Counted from the stretch's first letter, positions 49,462 through 58,790 are shown. The stretch: DNA of 64,000 bases from Gammaproteobacteria bacterium (GCA_013373375.1 JABXHY010000072.1:35745-99744), one strand, 5' to 3'. Translations and numbers: made by a program. Notes: generated from the letters alone by a model not told the origin.

Positions 49462-49848
49462 TTATTCCGGTGCTGTTGTGACTCGTTCGGTTGCACAGAA
49501 ATGTGTAACTTCACCTTTGTTATTGTGGAGTGGCACCATATTTATGTCGAGCCAGATGGGCTCTCCATTTTTAGTATAGTTTAAAATTTTTGAATGAATG
49601 GGCTTTTGCTGCTTGAGCGAAACCCTTATTTCCATTCGAGTCATTTTGTCGGTACTTTCGCCTTGAAACATACGTGGACTATTACCCAACATCTCATCAA
49701 TGCTATAACCCAGAGTTGACGCTACTGCATCGTTAGCATAAATGATTTTAGAGTTACCAACATCGTTATAGTCTGCTTCAAGTATTAGGATCAGATCGAG
49801 CGCTTTATCGAATGCTTGTTTAAGCAAATCGTAATTAATATCTGACAT
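49462..49848 (-). CDS. Stand-alone PAS domain protein
   Basis: 128 residues, a single PAS domain. It is clearly homologous to the PAS of the downstream diguanylate cyclase: both begin LLxQAxDxALDLIxI, share KIxYxNDAxxxxxxY, GxSPRxxQGxxT and MVPL, and both lack the LOV Cys. It ends just after the domain with no effector part. Ribosome site AGGAGTG precedes the ATG. It may heterodimerise with the cyclase PAS and tune its activity, or be the remnant of a duplication. The two genes form an operon. Confidence 0.88.
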   Translation of the reverse strand: MSDINYDLLKQAFDKALDLILILEADYNDVGNSKIIYANDAVASTLGYSIDEMLGNSPRMFQGESTDKMTRMEIRVSLKQQKPIHSKILNYTKNGEPIWLDINMVPLHNNKGEVTHFCATERVTTAPE

Positions 49849-50145
49849 GAAACACTCCTGTGGCGGGCTATTGTTATAATTGTTACTGGTTTTTAAATAT
49901 AGTCAACGCTTATGCGTCTAGAATGCTTGTTAATTCGCGTTTTTTGACCAAAATTTCACATCTCGATTCTAATGTTGTGCCGTATTAACTTGTATGAATT
50001 ATACGTGTCTCAAATCAAAATATATCAGTTATCCGCAAGCGAATGGAAACTTAGGCATAAATGACGCAAACGCATTAGCAGGTCTAGCCAAAAAAGTCGG
50101 ATTTTGACTCTCAAGTAAAGAGTTTATCAAATGTTGGAGTCTGCC

Positions 50146-50247
50146 ATGACTATCTGGATCAACATGATGTGTAAAATGCTGAAACTCTTGGTTGAATGTG
50201 TCTTCAAATGTTCAATGTGCTGTTATTTAAATAGGTATGTTCGATAA
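50146..50247 (+). CDS. Possible 33-residue Cys-rich small protein
   Basis: ATG 50146 has GGAG six bases upstream (50136-50139). The product has a hydrophobic middle and five Cys residues (among them KCSMCCYL). It is supported only by the ribosome site; it may be chance. Confidence 0.2.
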   Translation: MTIWINMMCKMLKLLVECVFKCSMCCYLNRYVR

Positions 50248-50270
50248 TACAAATCACCGAGAATAGAAGC

Positions 50271-50398
50271 GTTTCAGAATCCTAGGGTTTCAGAATCCAA
50301 GGATTACAGAGCATTGAGGTTTAAGAGCTTTAAGGTTTAAGAGCTTTAAGGTTTAAGAGCTTAAAGGTTTAGAAGTTCTAAGGTTTGAGAAATCTAAG
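50271..50398. repeat. 16-bp tandem repeats (eight units)
   Basis: Eight units in exact 16-bp phase starting at 50271, 50287, 50303, 50319, 50335, 50351, 50367 and 50383. Central copies read GTTTAAGAGCTTTAAG; outer copies are diverged (GTTTCAGAATCCTAGG at the left, GTTTGAGAAATCTAAG at the right). Noncoding. Confidence 0.93.
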
Positions 50399-50602
50399 CT
50401 TATAAAAACAGCCTGTCGATTATTAGCCTTTGGTTCGACCGCGCGACTCTTACCTAATTTTTATCAGATTCTCTCAACTTTTATTCAATAAAGTAATCTG
50501 AATAATATTACTTAGAATTTTCTCGTCTTTGAAAATAAAGCTTTGGCAGCAAATGTTTTTCTGTATTAAGGTTGAATGATTGCATCATGAGATTTAAATG
50601 CT

Positions 50603-53164
50603 TTGAAACAAACTATTTTGCTTCTAATGCTGGCATTCGTCGGACACTTGTTTGCTGCCAATTCTGATCGTGTCATAAGAATTGGTGGTTCTCCTATGCC
50701 CCCACTTGTTTACCTTGATACTAATGATCAGGTTGCAGGTATTATTCCTCAATTGGTTGATCAAATTGCAAAAGAATCGAATTGGAAAGTTCTTTGGAGC
50801 GTGGACAGCTGGGCCAAGCAACTAGAGCGCTTGGAGTCTGGCGAAATTGATATCATGAGTGGCATCGGCTACTCAGTAGAACGTGCTATCAAATTTGATT
50901 TTTCGGAGCAAAGTGTCTTGAGCGTTTGGGGGCAACTGTATACTAAACCAGGCTATCAGGTTGCTAACTTTCTTGAAGTTGATAATAAATCCATTGGCAT
51001 TTTAAACAATGGAATAAGTGGATTGCGTTTCATCGAATTATGCAAAAAGTTTGGCGTTGATTGTCATATTAAGAACTATGATTCGTTTCGAGATGTTTTT
51101 AAAGCTATCCATTCTGGTGAAGTCGACGCAGGGGTAGTTAACAGTCACTATGGGTTTGTAGTTGAGAACGAGTTTAACGTCATTCGTTCCGATGTTATGT
51201 TTAATCCTTTTCCGGTTTTGTTTGCAACCAAAAAAGACCGTAATAAACATTTGTTAGATAAATTGGATTCGACATTAGGCAAATGGAAAAATACGGAAGA
51301 CTCTTATTACTATATAGTAACCGATAGTTGGTTAACACAACGAAAAAGCTCGCCCATTGCGAAATGGTTGAGGTACTTACTAACCATCTTTATCATTGCC
51401 ACGATTATAACGGCCATTATTGTATTTATTTTGAGAGGAGAAGTTCGTAGGCGAACATTCGAGTTAAACAGAAGCGAAGAGCAGTTGAAGCAAATTATCG
51501 ACCTGGTGCCTCACGCCATTTTTGCTTCAGACCAGAAAGGCCATATTATTCTGGCTAACAAAGAAACCGTTAAACTTTTTGAAAAGACATTAGAAGAACT
51601 TAAACATTTAACTATTGAACAACTTATAGAAATTCATCCCTATTATAGCAAGTTATTAAATGACGAAAGAGTTCGATATCACCAAAAGTCGGAATTGCGA
51701 CAGGAAATATCGGTTTGCCCAATCAATAAAGAAATGAAATTTTATGATGTCGCAAAGGTTCCATTTGTAAAGAAAGATGACTGTGAAGAAGGGGTGGTAT
51801 CGGTTGCCGTGGATATTACCGAGCAAAAACTATCGCAAGATAAAATTGCTCATATGGCAAAGCATGATGATCTTACCGGATTGCCTAATCGAAGCTTTTT
51901 AATGGACCGGCTGGAGCAATCTTTGTTACTCGCGAAACGTCACAAACGTTTTGGAGCTGTTATGTTTATTGATATGGATTTATTTAAAAACATAAACGAT
52001 ACCATGGGACATTCTGTTGGCGACGAATTGTTGAAAATTACAGCAAAACGGATCGACCTTCACTGCAGGACTTCCGATACGGTTTCACGGTTTGGTGGAG
52101 ATGAGTTTGTAGTTTTATTAAATGAACTTGGATACGAATATGATGCAGCCAAACAGAATGCAAAGAGCATTGCAAAGAAGATTCAAGCAGAAGTTATAAA
52201 AGAAGTTGAAATTGGCGGTAATAATATTTCCATTTCGATCAGTCAAGGCTTAGTATTCTTTCCGTTTGATGCAACTAATACAGAGCAGATAATAAAAAGA
52301 GCTGATCTTGCGATGTACCATGCTAAACTACTGGGTCGGAATAAAGTAGTCACTTTTCATCCGCAAATGGAACAGCGAATTAACCGCCAGGAAAGATTAA
52401 AAACCGAACTGAAATCGTCTATTAAAGAACAGCAACTGGAAGTACTGTATCAACCTCAATATAATATAAAAACAAATCAAATCGAAGGTGCTGAAGCTCT
52501 GCTTCGATGGTATCATCCTTTTGAAGATTTTATTTCGCCAATGGAATTTATTCCATTGGCAGAAGAGAGCGATACTATTCTTGCATTGGGTGAATTTGTG
52601 CTGTCTGAGTCATTCTCTCAATTATTGAATTGGCAAAAATCTTTTGGTCAGCAATTCTACATAACAGTTAACTTATCGGCGCGACAAATAGCGTCGGATT
52701 TATTAATACCGTTCATAGACAATCTGATTAAACATGCCGATCTGTCATATCATTCTTTAGAACTTGAAGTAACAGAGAGTTTATTAATGATGGACATGGA
52801 GCGCGCCGTTGATGTTTTATCTCAGCTTAAAAAAAGAGGGATAAAAATTTCATTGGATGATTTTGGTACAGGCTATTCGTCTTTATCTTACTTGAAAAAA
52901 TTGCCTCTCGATAAGTTGAAAATAGATAAATCGTTTGTAAATGATATTCCTGGTGACCACGATAGCGAAGCAATTGCTCGAACTATTATCAGCATGGCGT
53001 CTGAACTTGGTCTTGAAGTAGTGGCAGAAGGAATTGAGAGTGAGGCGCAGGTTGAGTTTTTTAGAGAGCAGGGATGTTATTTGTTTCAGGGATTTTATTT
53101 TTCACAACCTTGCACTGTCGCTGAACTGAATCGAGCTTTGATAAAGCAAAAAAATCAAGCTTAA
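50603..53164 (+). CDS. Periplasmic-sensor PAS-GGDEF-EAL c-di-GMP protein
   Basis: 853 residues from TTG 50603, the only start that gives a complete signal peptide (KQTILLLMLAFVGHLFA). A solute-binding domain of the SBP_bac_3 type lies in the periplasm (about 22-245: GIIPQLVDQIAKESNWKV, SGEIDIMSGIGYSVER), then a membrane helix (about 258-280), a PAS (about 295-410), GGDEF (about 420-585, intact GGDEF with RTSD I-site) and EAL (about 605-850) with AEALLRW, EVTESLL, LDDFGTGYSSLSYL, KIDKSFV and VVAEGIES all present. Both catalytic domains look active. It likely couples an amino-acid-like ligand to c-di-GMP. Confidence 0.94.
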   Translation: MKQTILLLMLAFVGHLFAANSDRVIRIGGSPMPPLVYLDTNDQVAGIIPQLVDQIAKESNWKVLWSVDSWAKQLERLESGEIDIMSGIGYSVERAIKFDFSEQSVLSVWGQLYTKPGYQVANFLEVDNKSIGILNNGISGLRFIELCKKFGVDCHIKNYDSFRDVFKAIHSGEVDAGVVNSHYGFVVENEFNVIRSDVMFNPFPVLFATKKDRNKHLLDKLDSTLGKWKNTEDSYYYIVTDSWLTQRKSSPIAKWLRYLLTIFIIATIITAIIVFILRGEVRRRTFELNRSEEQLKQIIDLVPHAIFASDQKGHIILANKETVKLFEKTLEELKHLTIEQLIEIHPYYSKLLNDERVRYHQKSELRQEISVCPINKEMKFYDVAKVPFVKKDDCEEGVVSVAVDITEQKLSQDKIAHMAKHDDLTGLPNRSFLMDRLEQSLLLAKRHKRFGAVMFIDMDLFKNINDTMGHSVGDELLKITAKRIDLHCRTSDTVSRFGGDEFVVLLNELGYEYDAAKQNAKSIAKKIQAEVIKEVEIGGNNISISISQGLVFFPFDATNTEQIIKRADLAMYHAKLLGRNKVVTFHPQMEQRINRQERLKTELKSSIKEQQLEVLYQPQYNIKTNQIEGAEALLRWYHPFEDFISPMEFIPLAEESDTILALGEFVLSESFSQLLNWQKSFGQQFYITVNLSARQIASDLLIPFIDNLIKHADLSYHSLELEVTESLLMMDMERAVDVLSQLKKRGIKISLDDFGTGYSSLSYLKKLPLDKLKIDKSFVNDIPGDHDSEAIARTIISMASELGLEVVAEGIESEAQVEFFREQGCYLFQGFYFSQPCTVAELNRALIKQKNQA

Positions 53165-53257
53165 TTGATGACTTAACTCAACCGAGAGAAAAATTGCTTT
53201 TACATACTCTCCAATGGTGTAATGTAAATCACTTTCCTAATTAGTACACTGAGTTAA

Positions 53258-54061
53258 ATGAGTAGTTTTCCTGAACGTATAATTTGCATGACAGAAGAGA
53301 CCACCGAGGCACTTTATTTAATGGGGGAGCAGGATCGTATAGTAGGTATATCCGGCTATACTGTTAGACCTCCTCATGCAAGAAAAGAAAAGCCTAAAAT
53401 TTCTGCTTTTACTAGCGCAAAAATTGACAAAATACTGGATTTGAAACCTGATTTGATTCTTGGCTTTTCTGATATGCAGGCTGATATAGCTGCAGAGCTA
53501 GTTCGAGCGGGTGTAGAGGTCCATATATTTAATCAGCGTTCTATCGAAGAAATCTTAAAGATGCTGCTCACCCTTGGAGCGTTGATTGGAAAAGCAGACA
53601 AGGCGGAACAATTAATTTGCCAGTTTCAAAGCCATATTGATGCTATTTCGCAACAAGCAAAGGATCTTTCATATCGTCCAAGAGTGTACTTTGAAGAATG
53701 GTACGATCCCTTGATTTGTGGAATTCGCTGGGTATCCGAATTAATTGAAATAGCTGGTGGTGATGATATTTTTTCCGAAAAATCGAAGCAGAGTTTAGGG
53801 AAAAATAGAATAATTGCTAATCCTTCTGAAGTTTTAGAAAAGAACCCAGACATCATTATTGGATCTTGGTGTGGTCGAAAATTTAAAGCAGAAAAAGTAA
53901 TGTCTCGTCCCGGTTGGCAAGAAGTTAAAGCGGTGAAGAATAATCAGCTATTCGAAATTAAGTCAGCGGATATTTTACAACCTGGGCCAGCTTGTCTTAC
54001 TGATGGTTTAAACCAACTACACTCGATTATTTGCGATCATGTGCGACACTCCTCTCATTAA
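53258..54061 (+). CDS. BtuF-like periplasmic-binding-fold protein without signal peptide
   Basis: 267 residues. Class III binding-protein fold: RIICMTEETTEALYLMGEQD, VGISGYTVRPPHARKEKPKI, LDLKPDLILGFSDMQ, then the backbone helix and NPDIIIGSWCGRKF, RPGWQEVKAVKNN. This matches the BtuF/helical-backbone family for cobalamin or metal chelates. No signal peptide is present, so the product is expected to stay in the cytoplasm unless an upstream start was missed; none is visible in frame. No BtuCD transporter genes are adjacent. Function is therefore uncertain. Confidence 0.83.
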   Translation: MSSFPERIICMTEETTEALYLMGEQDRIVGISGYTVRPPHARKEKPKISAFTSAKIDKILDLKPDLILGFSDMQADIAAELVRAGVEVHIFNQRSIEEILKMLLTLGALIGKADKAEQLICQFQSHIDAISQQAKDLSYRPRVYFEEWYDPLICGIRWVSELIEIAGGDDIFSEKSKQSLGKNRIIANPSEVLEKNPDIIIGSWCGRKFKAEKVMSRPGWQEVKAVKNNQLFEIKSADILQPGPACLTDGLNQLHSIICDHVRHSSH

Positions 54062-54111
54062 AAATTAGTAAATCCATCTTACGAATGTATTGAACGTGTT
54101 CGAATAAAGAT

Positions 54112-54131
54112 AAGGCTCCCGAAGGAGCCTT
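54112..54131. terminator. Hairpin between convergent genes
   Basis: AAGGCTCC (54112-54119), loop CGAA, GGAGCCTT (54124-54131). The GNRA-like loop is stable, but no T-run follows on the + strand. Confidence 0.5.
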
Positions 54132-54168
54132 GAGTTGGGAGAGAAACAACTTTGAAGTTGTACTCTAA

Positions 54169-56166
54169 TTACACTCTCTTGCGCAATCTGTAACAAGAAA
54201 GCAGTAATAACGTGACGAAGAATATTGCACCGCCTTCGTCTTCAGGTTGTTTGACTTGCACATCAACCGTATCACTGGCAACTGATTCATTACCAGAAGA
54301 GTCTCGAGCTGTGATGTAATAGCTGTAAGTCTCATCTAGAACTACAGCATTATCGATATAAGTTGTGTCTGAAGTTGTCGCAATTAATGCATTGTCTCGA
54401 TAAATTAAATATTCAAGTTGATCAACATCATTGACGGCTGTCCAATTTAACGTAACTTCGGACTCTGTCGCACTCACTGACGGTCTGTTTGGTGCAGACG
54501 GCGCGGTCGTATCTTGAACAATTCGGTAGGTCGCTTGACCAGAGAGAGTTGGTGCAAACTCAGCATTTGGATCAGTCAAAATGAACTGAAACTGGTAGTC
54601 ACCATTTGCAGCGTTCAGTTCCGATGTAGCCTCAAGTACTATTGAAGTAACGCCATCGGCTTCAGCTGATACGGACATATTGTTGCTGGTAACACTTAAT
54701 CCCGCGTCACTTGTAAGCCCTAGGTTGAACTGTCGAGCACTGCATCCTGAGCTGTCATTGTTGGTAATGTTAACTTGAGTTTCCAAGCTTGTGCCTGAGT
54801 GATCGGTTTCAATTAATGACTCGGTAATGGCAACAGAAGGCTTTCGGGCGATACAACTGTCTTGATTGTTTACAATAATGCGAACTTCAGCGGTATCTCC
54901 TCCGGTGGCTAACGCTTCAACTTTGACACCTCTATCGGTATCTTCAAAAGTCTCGCCTTGTCCAATGTGCGAAATAAATACTGATTTGAGGCCTTCTAAT
55001 CGATGAATTGAAATCCGCTCGTCAAAGTTGCTGGCCATTCCAAATACACCTTCGTTTTTTCGATAGGAAATATAAAGATGGTCACTAAGTGAAGTTGGAA
55101 TTTTTAGTGCTTGAAAATCGGTGATGTTTGGATCGCGAAGATCTTTTTCCATGGTAGTGATAGTAACGTCCGAACTTCTCGTCAGTCCGAGAAGAAACTC
55201 TGGAAAATCATTATAGTAACCAAGTAAATCTCGATGCGCTGCGTTCATTGGCCGATAGCCTGAACCCATGTAATCGGTTTTATCGCCATATTCGTTTAAT
55301 GTTCCATCAGCGTTTAGAGTTGCGGCATGGCTTGAGCCCAAGTTATGCCCGAGTTCATGCGCGAGAACAAAGGGCATAGAACCTATACCTGTTTGAATCC
55401 AGGCTCGACAGGTTGTGCCACAGCCAACATGTGCGAGTCCCGCCCAACCACAACCAACGTTCTTCGGGTAGACATACACTCTATGTCGGTATTGAGAAAG
55501 ATTAACGCCACTGTCGCTTAACGCTTGATCGGCATCGGGTGTCCAGGTTGTTCTGTCACAAGAACTGTTCGCAGCGTAGGGAAGTTGAATCGGACCAAAA
55601 ACGTCTGGAGAGCCATTATTATCAACATCGTTATTAAATCGTGCTTGAAAAAATGAGCTGTGTTCAGTCGCAAGGTTTGCTGATTTATCGCTGGTCACCT
55701 CAGAGTACATTGCTTTCTCGATCTGAGCTCTTGTGAAGTAACTGGAAGTTTGTTCATCAGTAAAATCAACGAGTACTATCATAGCTGCACGAACATCTGT
55801 CGGTCGGCTTCCTGACTTATTTTTTTGTGTGGGATTTGAAACGATAGATAACCGGTCGACATTAAATGAATTGAGAGTCTCAGTTGACTTCTTGTTTTTA
55901 TTAACTTGCGGCTCGGAGTGCCAATATCCGGTGACCGATACCTTTTGACCTGTTAAAAGTTTATTAGCCTCACTCTCGGCAATATTAAGAGGGTAAACTT
56001 TATTGGAGTTATTATCGATGAGATTGTAATGCAGTCGAGTTTGTTTAGTTTCGAAGTTGTCTTCAATTAAGACTTCCAACTCCCCTTCTAATGTTTTCAA
56101 ATTGTTATCTTCGGCTTTTAGACAACAGGTGATAAGCATCAACGATACTAATAAAAGTCGATTCAT
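54169..56166 (-). CDS. Secreted metzincin protease with Fn3 domain and GlyGly-CTERM-like tail
   Basis: 665 residues. Signal peptide about 1-18. The catalytic domain (about 100-400) contains HELGHNLGSSH (H270, E271, H274, H280), the HExxHxxGxxH zinc site of metzincins, followed by MGSGYRPMNAAHRDLLGYY with the Met-turn. Then a beta-sandwich region (about 430-545) and a fibronectin type III domain (about 550-640). The C-terminus GGAIFFVTLLLLSCYRLRKR, a Gly pair, hydrophobic helix and basic end, matches the GlyGly-CTERM sorting signal processed by rhombosortase. It is probably exported by type II secretion and surface-held or released. Confidence 0.9.
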   Translation of the reverse strand: MNRLLLVSLMLITCCLKAEDNNLKTLEGELEVLIEDNFETKQTRLHYNLIDNNSNKVYPLNIAESEANKLLTGQKVSVTGYWHSEPQVNKNKKSTETLNSFNVDRLSIVSNPTQKNKSGSRPTDVRAAMIVLVDFTDEQTSSYFTRAQIEKAMYSEVTSDKSANLATEHSSFFQARFNNDVDNNGSPDVFGPIQLPYAANSSCDRTTWTPDADQALSDSGVNLSQYRHRVYVYPKNVGCGWAGLAHVGCGTTCRAWIQTGIGSMPFVLAHELGHNLGSSHAATLNADGTLNEYGDKTDYMGSGYRPMNAAHRDLLGYYNDFPEFLLGLTRSSDVTITTMEKDLRDPNITDFQALKIPTSLSDHLYISYRKNEGVFGMASNFDERISIHRLEGLKSVFISHIGQGETFEDTDRGVKVEALATGGDTAEVRIIVNNQDSCIARKPSVAITESLIETDHSGTSLETQVNITNNDSSGCSARQFNLGLTSDAGLSVTSNNMSVSAEADGVTSIVLEATSELNAANGDYQFQFILTDPNAEFAPTLSGQATYRIVQDTTAPSAPNRPSVSATESEVTLNWTAVNDVDQLEYLIYRDNALIATTSDTTYIDNAVVLDETYSYYITARDSSGNESVASDTVDVQVKQPEDEGGAIFFVTLLLLSCYRLRKRV

Positions 56167-56628
56167 ACCTTAACGTCCTTAACTAATAATCAATGTTTAC
56201 CATTCAACCAGAAATGCTAAGACAATGTTTGCTCTGCTTCTCATAATCATTTACGTGTCAAAGCGCTATTGCAGAACTGTGAAACAGGTATGCTTCATAC
56301 TGTGAGGGCCGTCTGATTATTCAATGAATGATTATTAGACCTACTGTGGTCATAAAGACGTTTACTCTATGTGCAAGTTAAAGATCATCACCAAAGTGCT
56401 AAATGCCGAGCAAACTAAATGTTGTAAGTTTTTACAGACTTGACTGACTATACAAGTTAGATGCTCTTTGGTGAGTTAAGCTGTGAATAGTAACGGTTTT
56501 TTGTGAACTACTTCTCATTTATAATCGCGCCAAATCAGAGCGTTAAGAAGGGTTCATGGAGTCATTATCAGTAATGGAATACCTGATTTAACGGAAACCA
56601 ATATTTTGGAAAGGATAAGGAAAATACG
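56167..56628. other. 462-bp gene-free region
   Basis: Divergent region between the metzincin gene and the small gene at 56629. I see no RNA gene or repeat array. A short palindrome ATTCAATGAAT lies near 56320. Promoters for both sides are expected, but I cannot place them firmly. Confidence 0.4.
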
Positions 56629-56790
56629 ATGAATTTTGAAATCTTACCTGGAAAGTTTTTAATCTATAACCAAGCCAGAGCTTGGTACATTAAGATAGAA
56701 CAAGGACTCATGTTCGGTCCCTACCGCAGTTATGCTGAATCAATTAAAAAAGCCAAAAGTATTTTGGTTAATGCAGACGAAGCTTTCTAG
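56629..56790 (+). CDS. Small protein with WYIK...GPY module (DUF6316-like)
   Basis: 53 residues. The core FLIYNQARAWYIKIEQGLMF, GPYRSYAESIKKAK is the typical short module of a WY strand, a turn and a GP-F/Y segment followed by a helix, seen in small proteins such as DUF6316. Ribosome site AAGGATAAGGA precedes the ATG. The codon-level structure and the start signal support a real gene; function unknown. The next small gene starts 15 nt later. Confidence 0.65.
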   Translation: MNFEILPGKFLIYNQARAWYIKIEQGLMFGPYRSYAESIKKAKSILVNADEAF

Positions 56791-56805
56791 CGACAGATTA
56801 AGACA

Positions 56806-56964
56806 ATGAGTTTTCTAACAAGTATAGTAGCGATTTTTTTCGCTTTATGGGGAATATTGTTTGTGTGTCTCGCAGTAAATTCGCGACGTTTTCGAGATCG
56901 CTCGGTTTACCTAGTGTCAACGTCCTGTTTTTGCTTCGCGAGCCTTTTTTGGTGGTTGGTTTAA
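56806..56964 (+). CDS. Small membrane protein, two helices
   Basis: 52 residues: a first hydrophobic helix (about 4-24, LTSIVAIFFALWGILFVCLA), a basic loop NSRRFRDRS and a second helix (about 33-52) rich in Cys, Phe and Trp. It starts 15 nt after the previous small gene, so the two are probably co-transcribed, but a ribosome site is weak (AAGACA). No family recognised. Confidence 0.45.
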   Translation: MSFLTSIVAIFFALWGILFVCLAVNSRRFRDRSVYLVSTSCFCFASLFWWLV

Positions 56965-57058
56965 AGCAATAGAGTCGTCACTGGTAATGCACCTTTTGCA
57001 AAGGCAGACTTAGAAGTAAAATCTTGATCAATACAAAAATCCAATGAAGTCGGATTAC

Positions 57059-58081
57059 TTAAGACTCAGGCGTACTCTCGGTTTGTTCATTGCTTTTTGG
57101 CGTGATCAAACCTTGAAACTCTGTAAGTAACCGGTTTGCTTCGCCTTGCTTACAAAGCTCAGCTCCCGCTTCGGTGTCATTGCAAATAACTTCTAACACA
57201 ATATAAGTTTTTTTATTGCTGGGCAGGCGGGCAAAGGAAATGCTCAATTCACTGTCATTCTTAGGGGCTGAAGTGAGCAGAACGGATTCAGATATAATTT
57301 CAAGCGTTCCGCTGGCTTTATTTTTTGCGAATTCCTGCGCCTTTTGCCAGATATCGTTGCAACGAGACTCATCAAAGCAAGTTAGAAATATTCTGTTTTG
57401 GTTGAGCTCGGCATTGTCAGTTTTATCATCTTGGTGTTGCATTACCATTCGTCGAGTTTGCAGCTCCTTAAAACGTATTAGATCTCGATCGTAATCGGCA
57501 ACGACCTTGGCTCGCTCTGTGGCGGTGACTTTTTCTCTGCGTTCTCGATCGGCGATCTGCTTTTGAGTTTCGCTAATGTTGTCTTTAAGATATTGAGGAA
57601 CAGGCTTTCCACTTCGTTCGAAGTCTGCAGCACGCTTTTGAAGATCTTCAATGGAAGACTTAAGTAAACTTCTCTGGTTTTTGCTTAATTCAATGCGTTG
57701 GTCAATTCCAGAAACGGCAGTGTCGCGTGCTCTTAAAATCTCTATCTCAGATCTGAATAATTTTAATAGCTCTGCATCACGCCTGAGCTGCTGTTGTCGC
57801 GCAAACTCTTTACGCTTGGCTTCTTTTATTTCTTCTTTTTCATCTTCTATTTCACCCAGCGTCTTTCCAGGCGCAACTCTCTCAATTAACTGGCCTTTGT
57901 CATTAATAACATCGTAACCAGCCGCAATAGCTTCAGGTGAAAGTTGTTCGACCAGCTCGAACTGTCCTTTGCTATTTTTGTAACGATAATAATTTTTTGC
58001 ATTGGCAACAGAGCAAAATAAAAAGAGTGTGCACAAAGAAATGGCACTGAAACGTAAAAGATTTGTCGGATAAAAGGTCAT
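57059..58081 (-). CDS. DUF4124-domain secreted coiled-coil protein
   Basis: 340 residues. Signal peptide about 1-28 (VANA). DUF4124-type domain right after it (about 29-70, NYYRYKNSKGQFELVEQLSP, GYDVINDKGQLIERV). A long charged coiled coil (about 75-225) and a C-terminal domain with four Cys residues (FLTCFDESRCNDIWQKAQEF and VICNDTEAGAELC). The family is periplasmic and of unknown role. Starts 22 nt after pyrE on the same strand, so probably in its transcript. Confidence 0.85.
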   Translation of the reverse strand: MTFYPTNLLRFSAISLCTLFLFCSVANAKNYYRYKNSKGQFELVEQLSPEAIAAGYDVINDKGQLIERVAPGKTLGEIEDEKEEIKEAKRKEFARQQQLRRDAELLKLFRSEIEILRARDTAVSGIDQRIELSKNQRSLLKSSIEDLQKRAADFERSGKPVPQYLKDNISETQKQIADRERREKVTATERAKVVADYDRDLIRFKELQTRRMVMQHQDDKTDNAELNQNRIFLTCFDESRCNDIWQKAQEFAKNKASGTLEIISESVLLTSAPKNDSELSISFARLPSNKKTYIVLEVICNDTEAGAELCKQGEANRLLTEFQGLITPKSNEQTESTPES

Positions 58082-58103
58082 GAACTTAATTTAGCAAACT
58101 TTT

Positions 58104-58748
58104 TTAGCGAATACCGTATTGTTGTCGATATTGCTCGATTTTTCCGCTAAAAGTCGAGAGTTGGTGGTCACTTTTTATAAAATTCGCCAAATCAGTCAAA
58201 TTTACAATCGAAAAAACCGGGATGTTGTATTCTTTTTCGACTTCTTGAATCGCTGACAGTTCACCTTTTCCACGTTCCTGTCGATCGAGTGCGACCAAAA
58301 CGCCAGCGGGAGTTGCGCCTGTTTGTTGAATTATTTCAATCGACTCTCGAATAGCCGTGCCAGCGGTGATAACGTCGTCGACAATCATGACATTACCTTT
58401 GAGTTCGGCACCAACGAGTGAGCCTCCTTCGCCATGAGTTTTGGCTTCTTTACGATTGTAACTTACAGGAATGTCTAAATTATGATTTGCATAAAGCGAA
58501 GCTGCGGTAACCGTTGCCAGTGGAATTCCTTTGTAAGCTGGCCCAAACAACATATCAAACTTGGCACCTTGGTCGACAAGAGTCGAGGCGTAGCACTGGC
58601 CAAGTTGATGCAAATCACGACCACTGGAAAATAATCCAGCATTAAAAAAATAAGGGCTGATTCGGCCAGACTTCAATGTAAACTCACCAAACTTAAGTGC
58701 TTGGCGCTCGATAGCCAGTTCAAGAAACTTGTTTTTAAGGTTTGACAT
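58104..58748 (-). CDS. pyrE: Orotate phosphoribosyltransferase
   Basis: 214 residues from ATG 58748; a TTG two codons upstream is possible. Converts orotate and PRPP into OMP in pyrimidine synthesis. Signature [19 protein letters not shown] near the N-terminus, [17 protein letters not shown] flexible catalytic loop (Lys and His present), and the PRPP-binding motif [17 protein letters not shown]. Full length. It lies between rsmA and the DUF4124 gene, and no rph gene is next to it. Confidence 0.97.
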   Translation of the reverse strand: MSNLKNKFLELAIERQALKFGEFTLKSGRISPYFFNAGLFSSGRDLHQLGQCYASTLVDQGAKFDMLFGPAYKGIPLATVTAASLYANHNLDIPVSYNRKEAKTHGEGGSLVGAELKGNVMIVDDVITAGTAIRESIEIIQQTGATPAGVLVALDRQERGKGELSAIQEVEKEYNIPVFSIVNLTDLANFIKSDHQLSTFSGKIEQYRQQYGIR

Positions 58749-58790
58749 AAGCAACTTTGATTTTTTATTTAATTAAACATAGCATGTCGG

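Larger units (their letters stand above)
49849..50602. other. 754-bp gene-poor region with tandem array
   Basis: The longest gene-poor stretch of the window. It holds a possible 33-codon frame (50146-50247) and the 16-bp array at 50271-50398. The rest shows no recognisable RNA or gene. Confidence 0.5.

Noticed and set aside
50271..50398. CRISPR array
   Set aside because: The 16-bp units are directly adjacent, with no spacers, and no cas genes are present. The same holds for the other tandem arrays.
54112..54131. Strong intrinsic terminator after the BtuF-like gene
   Set aside because: The stem is good but lacks a T-run; kept only as a hairpin of moderate confidence.
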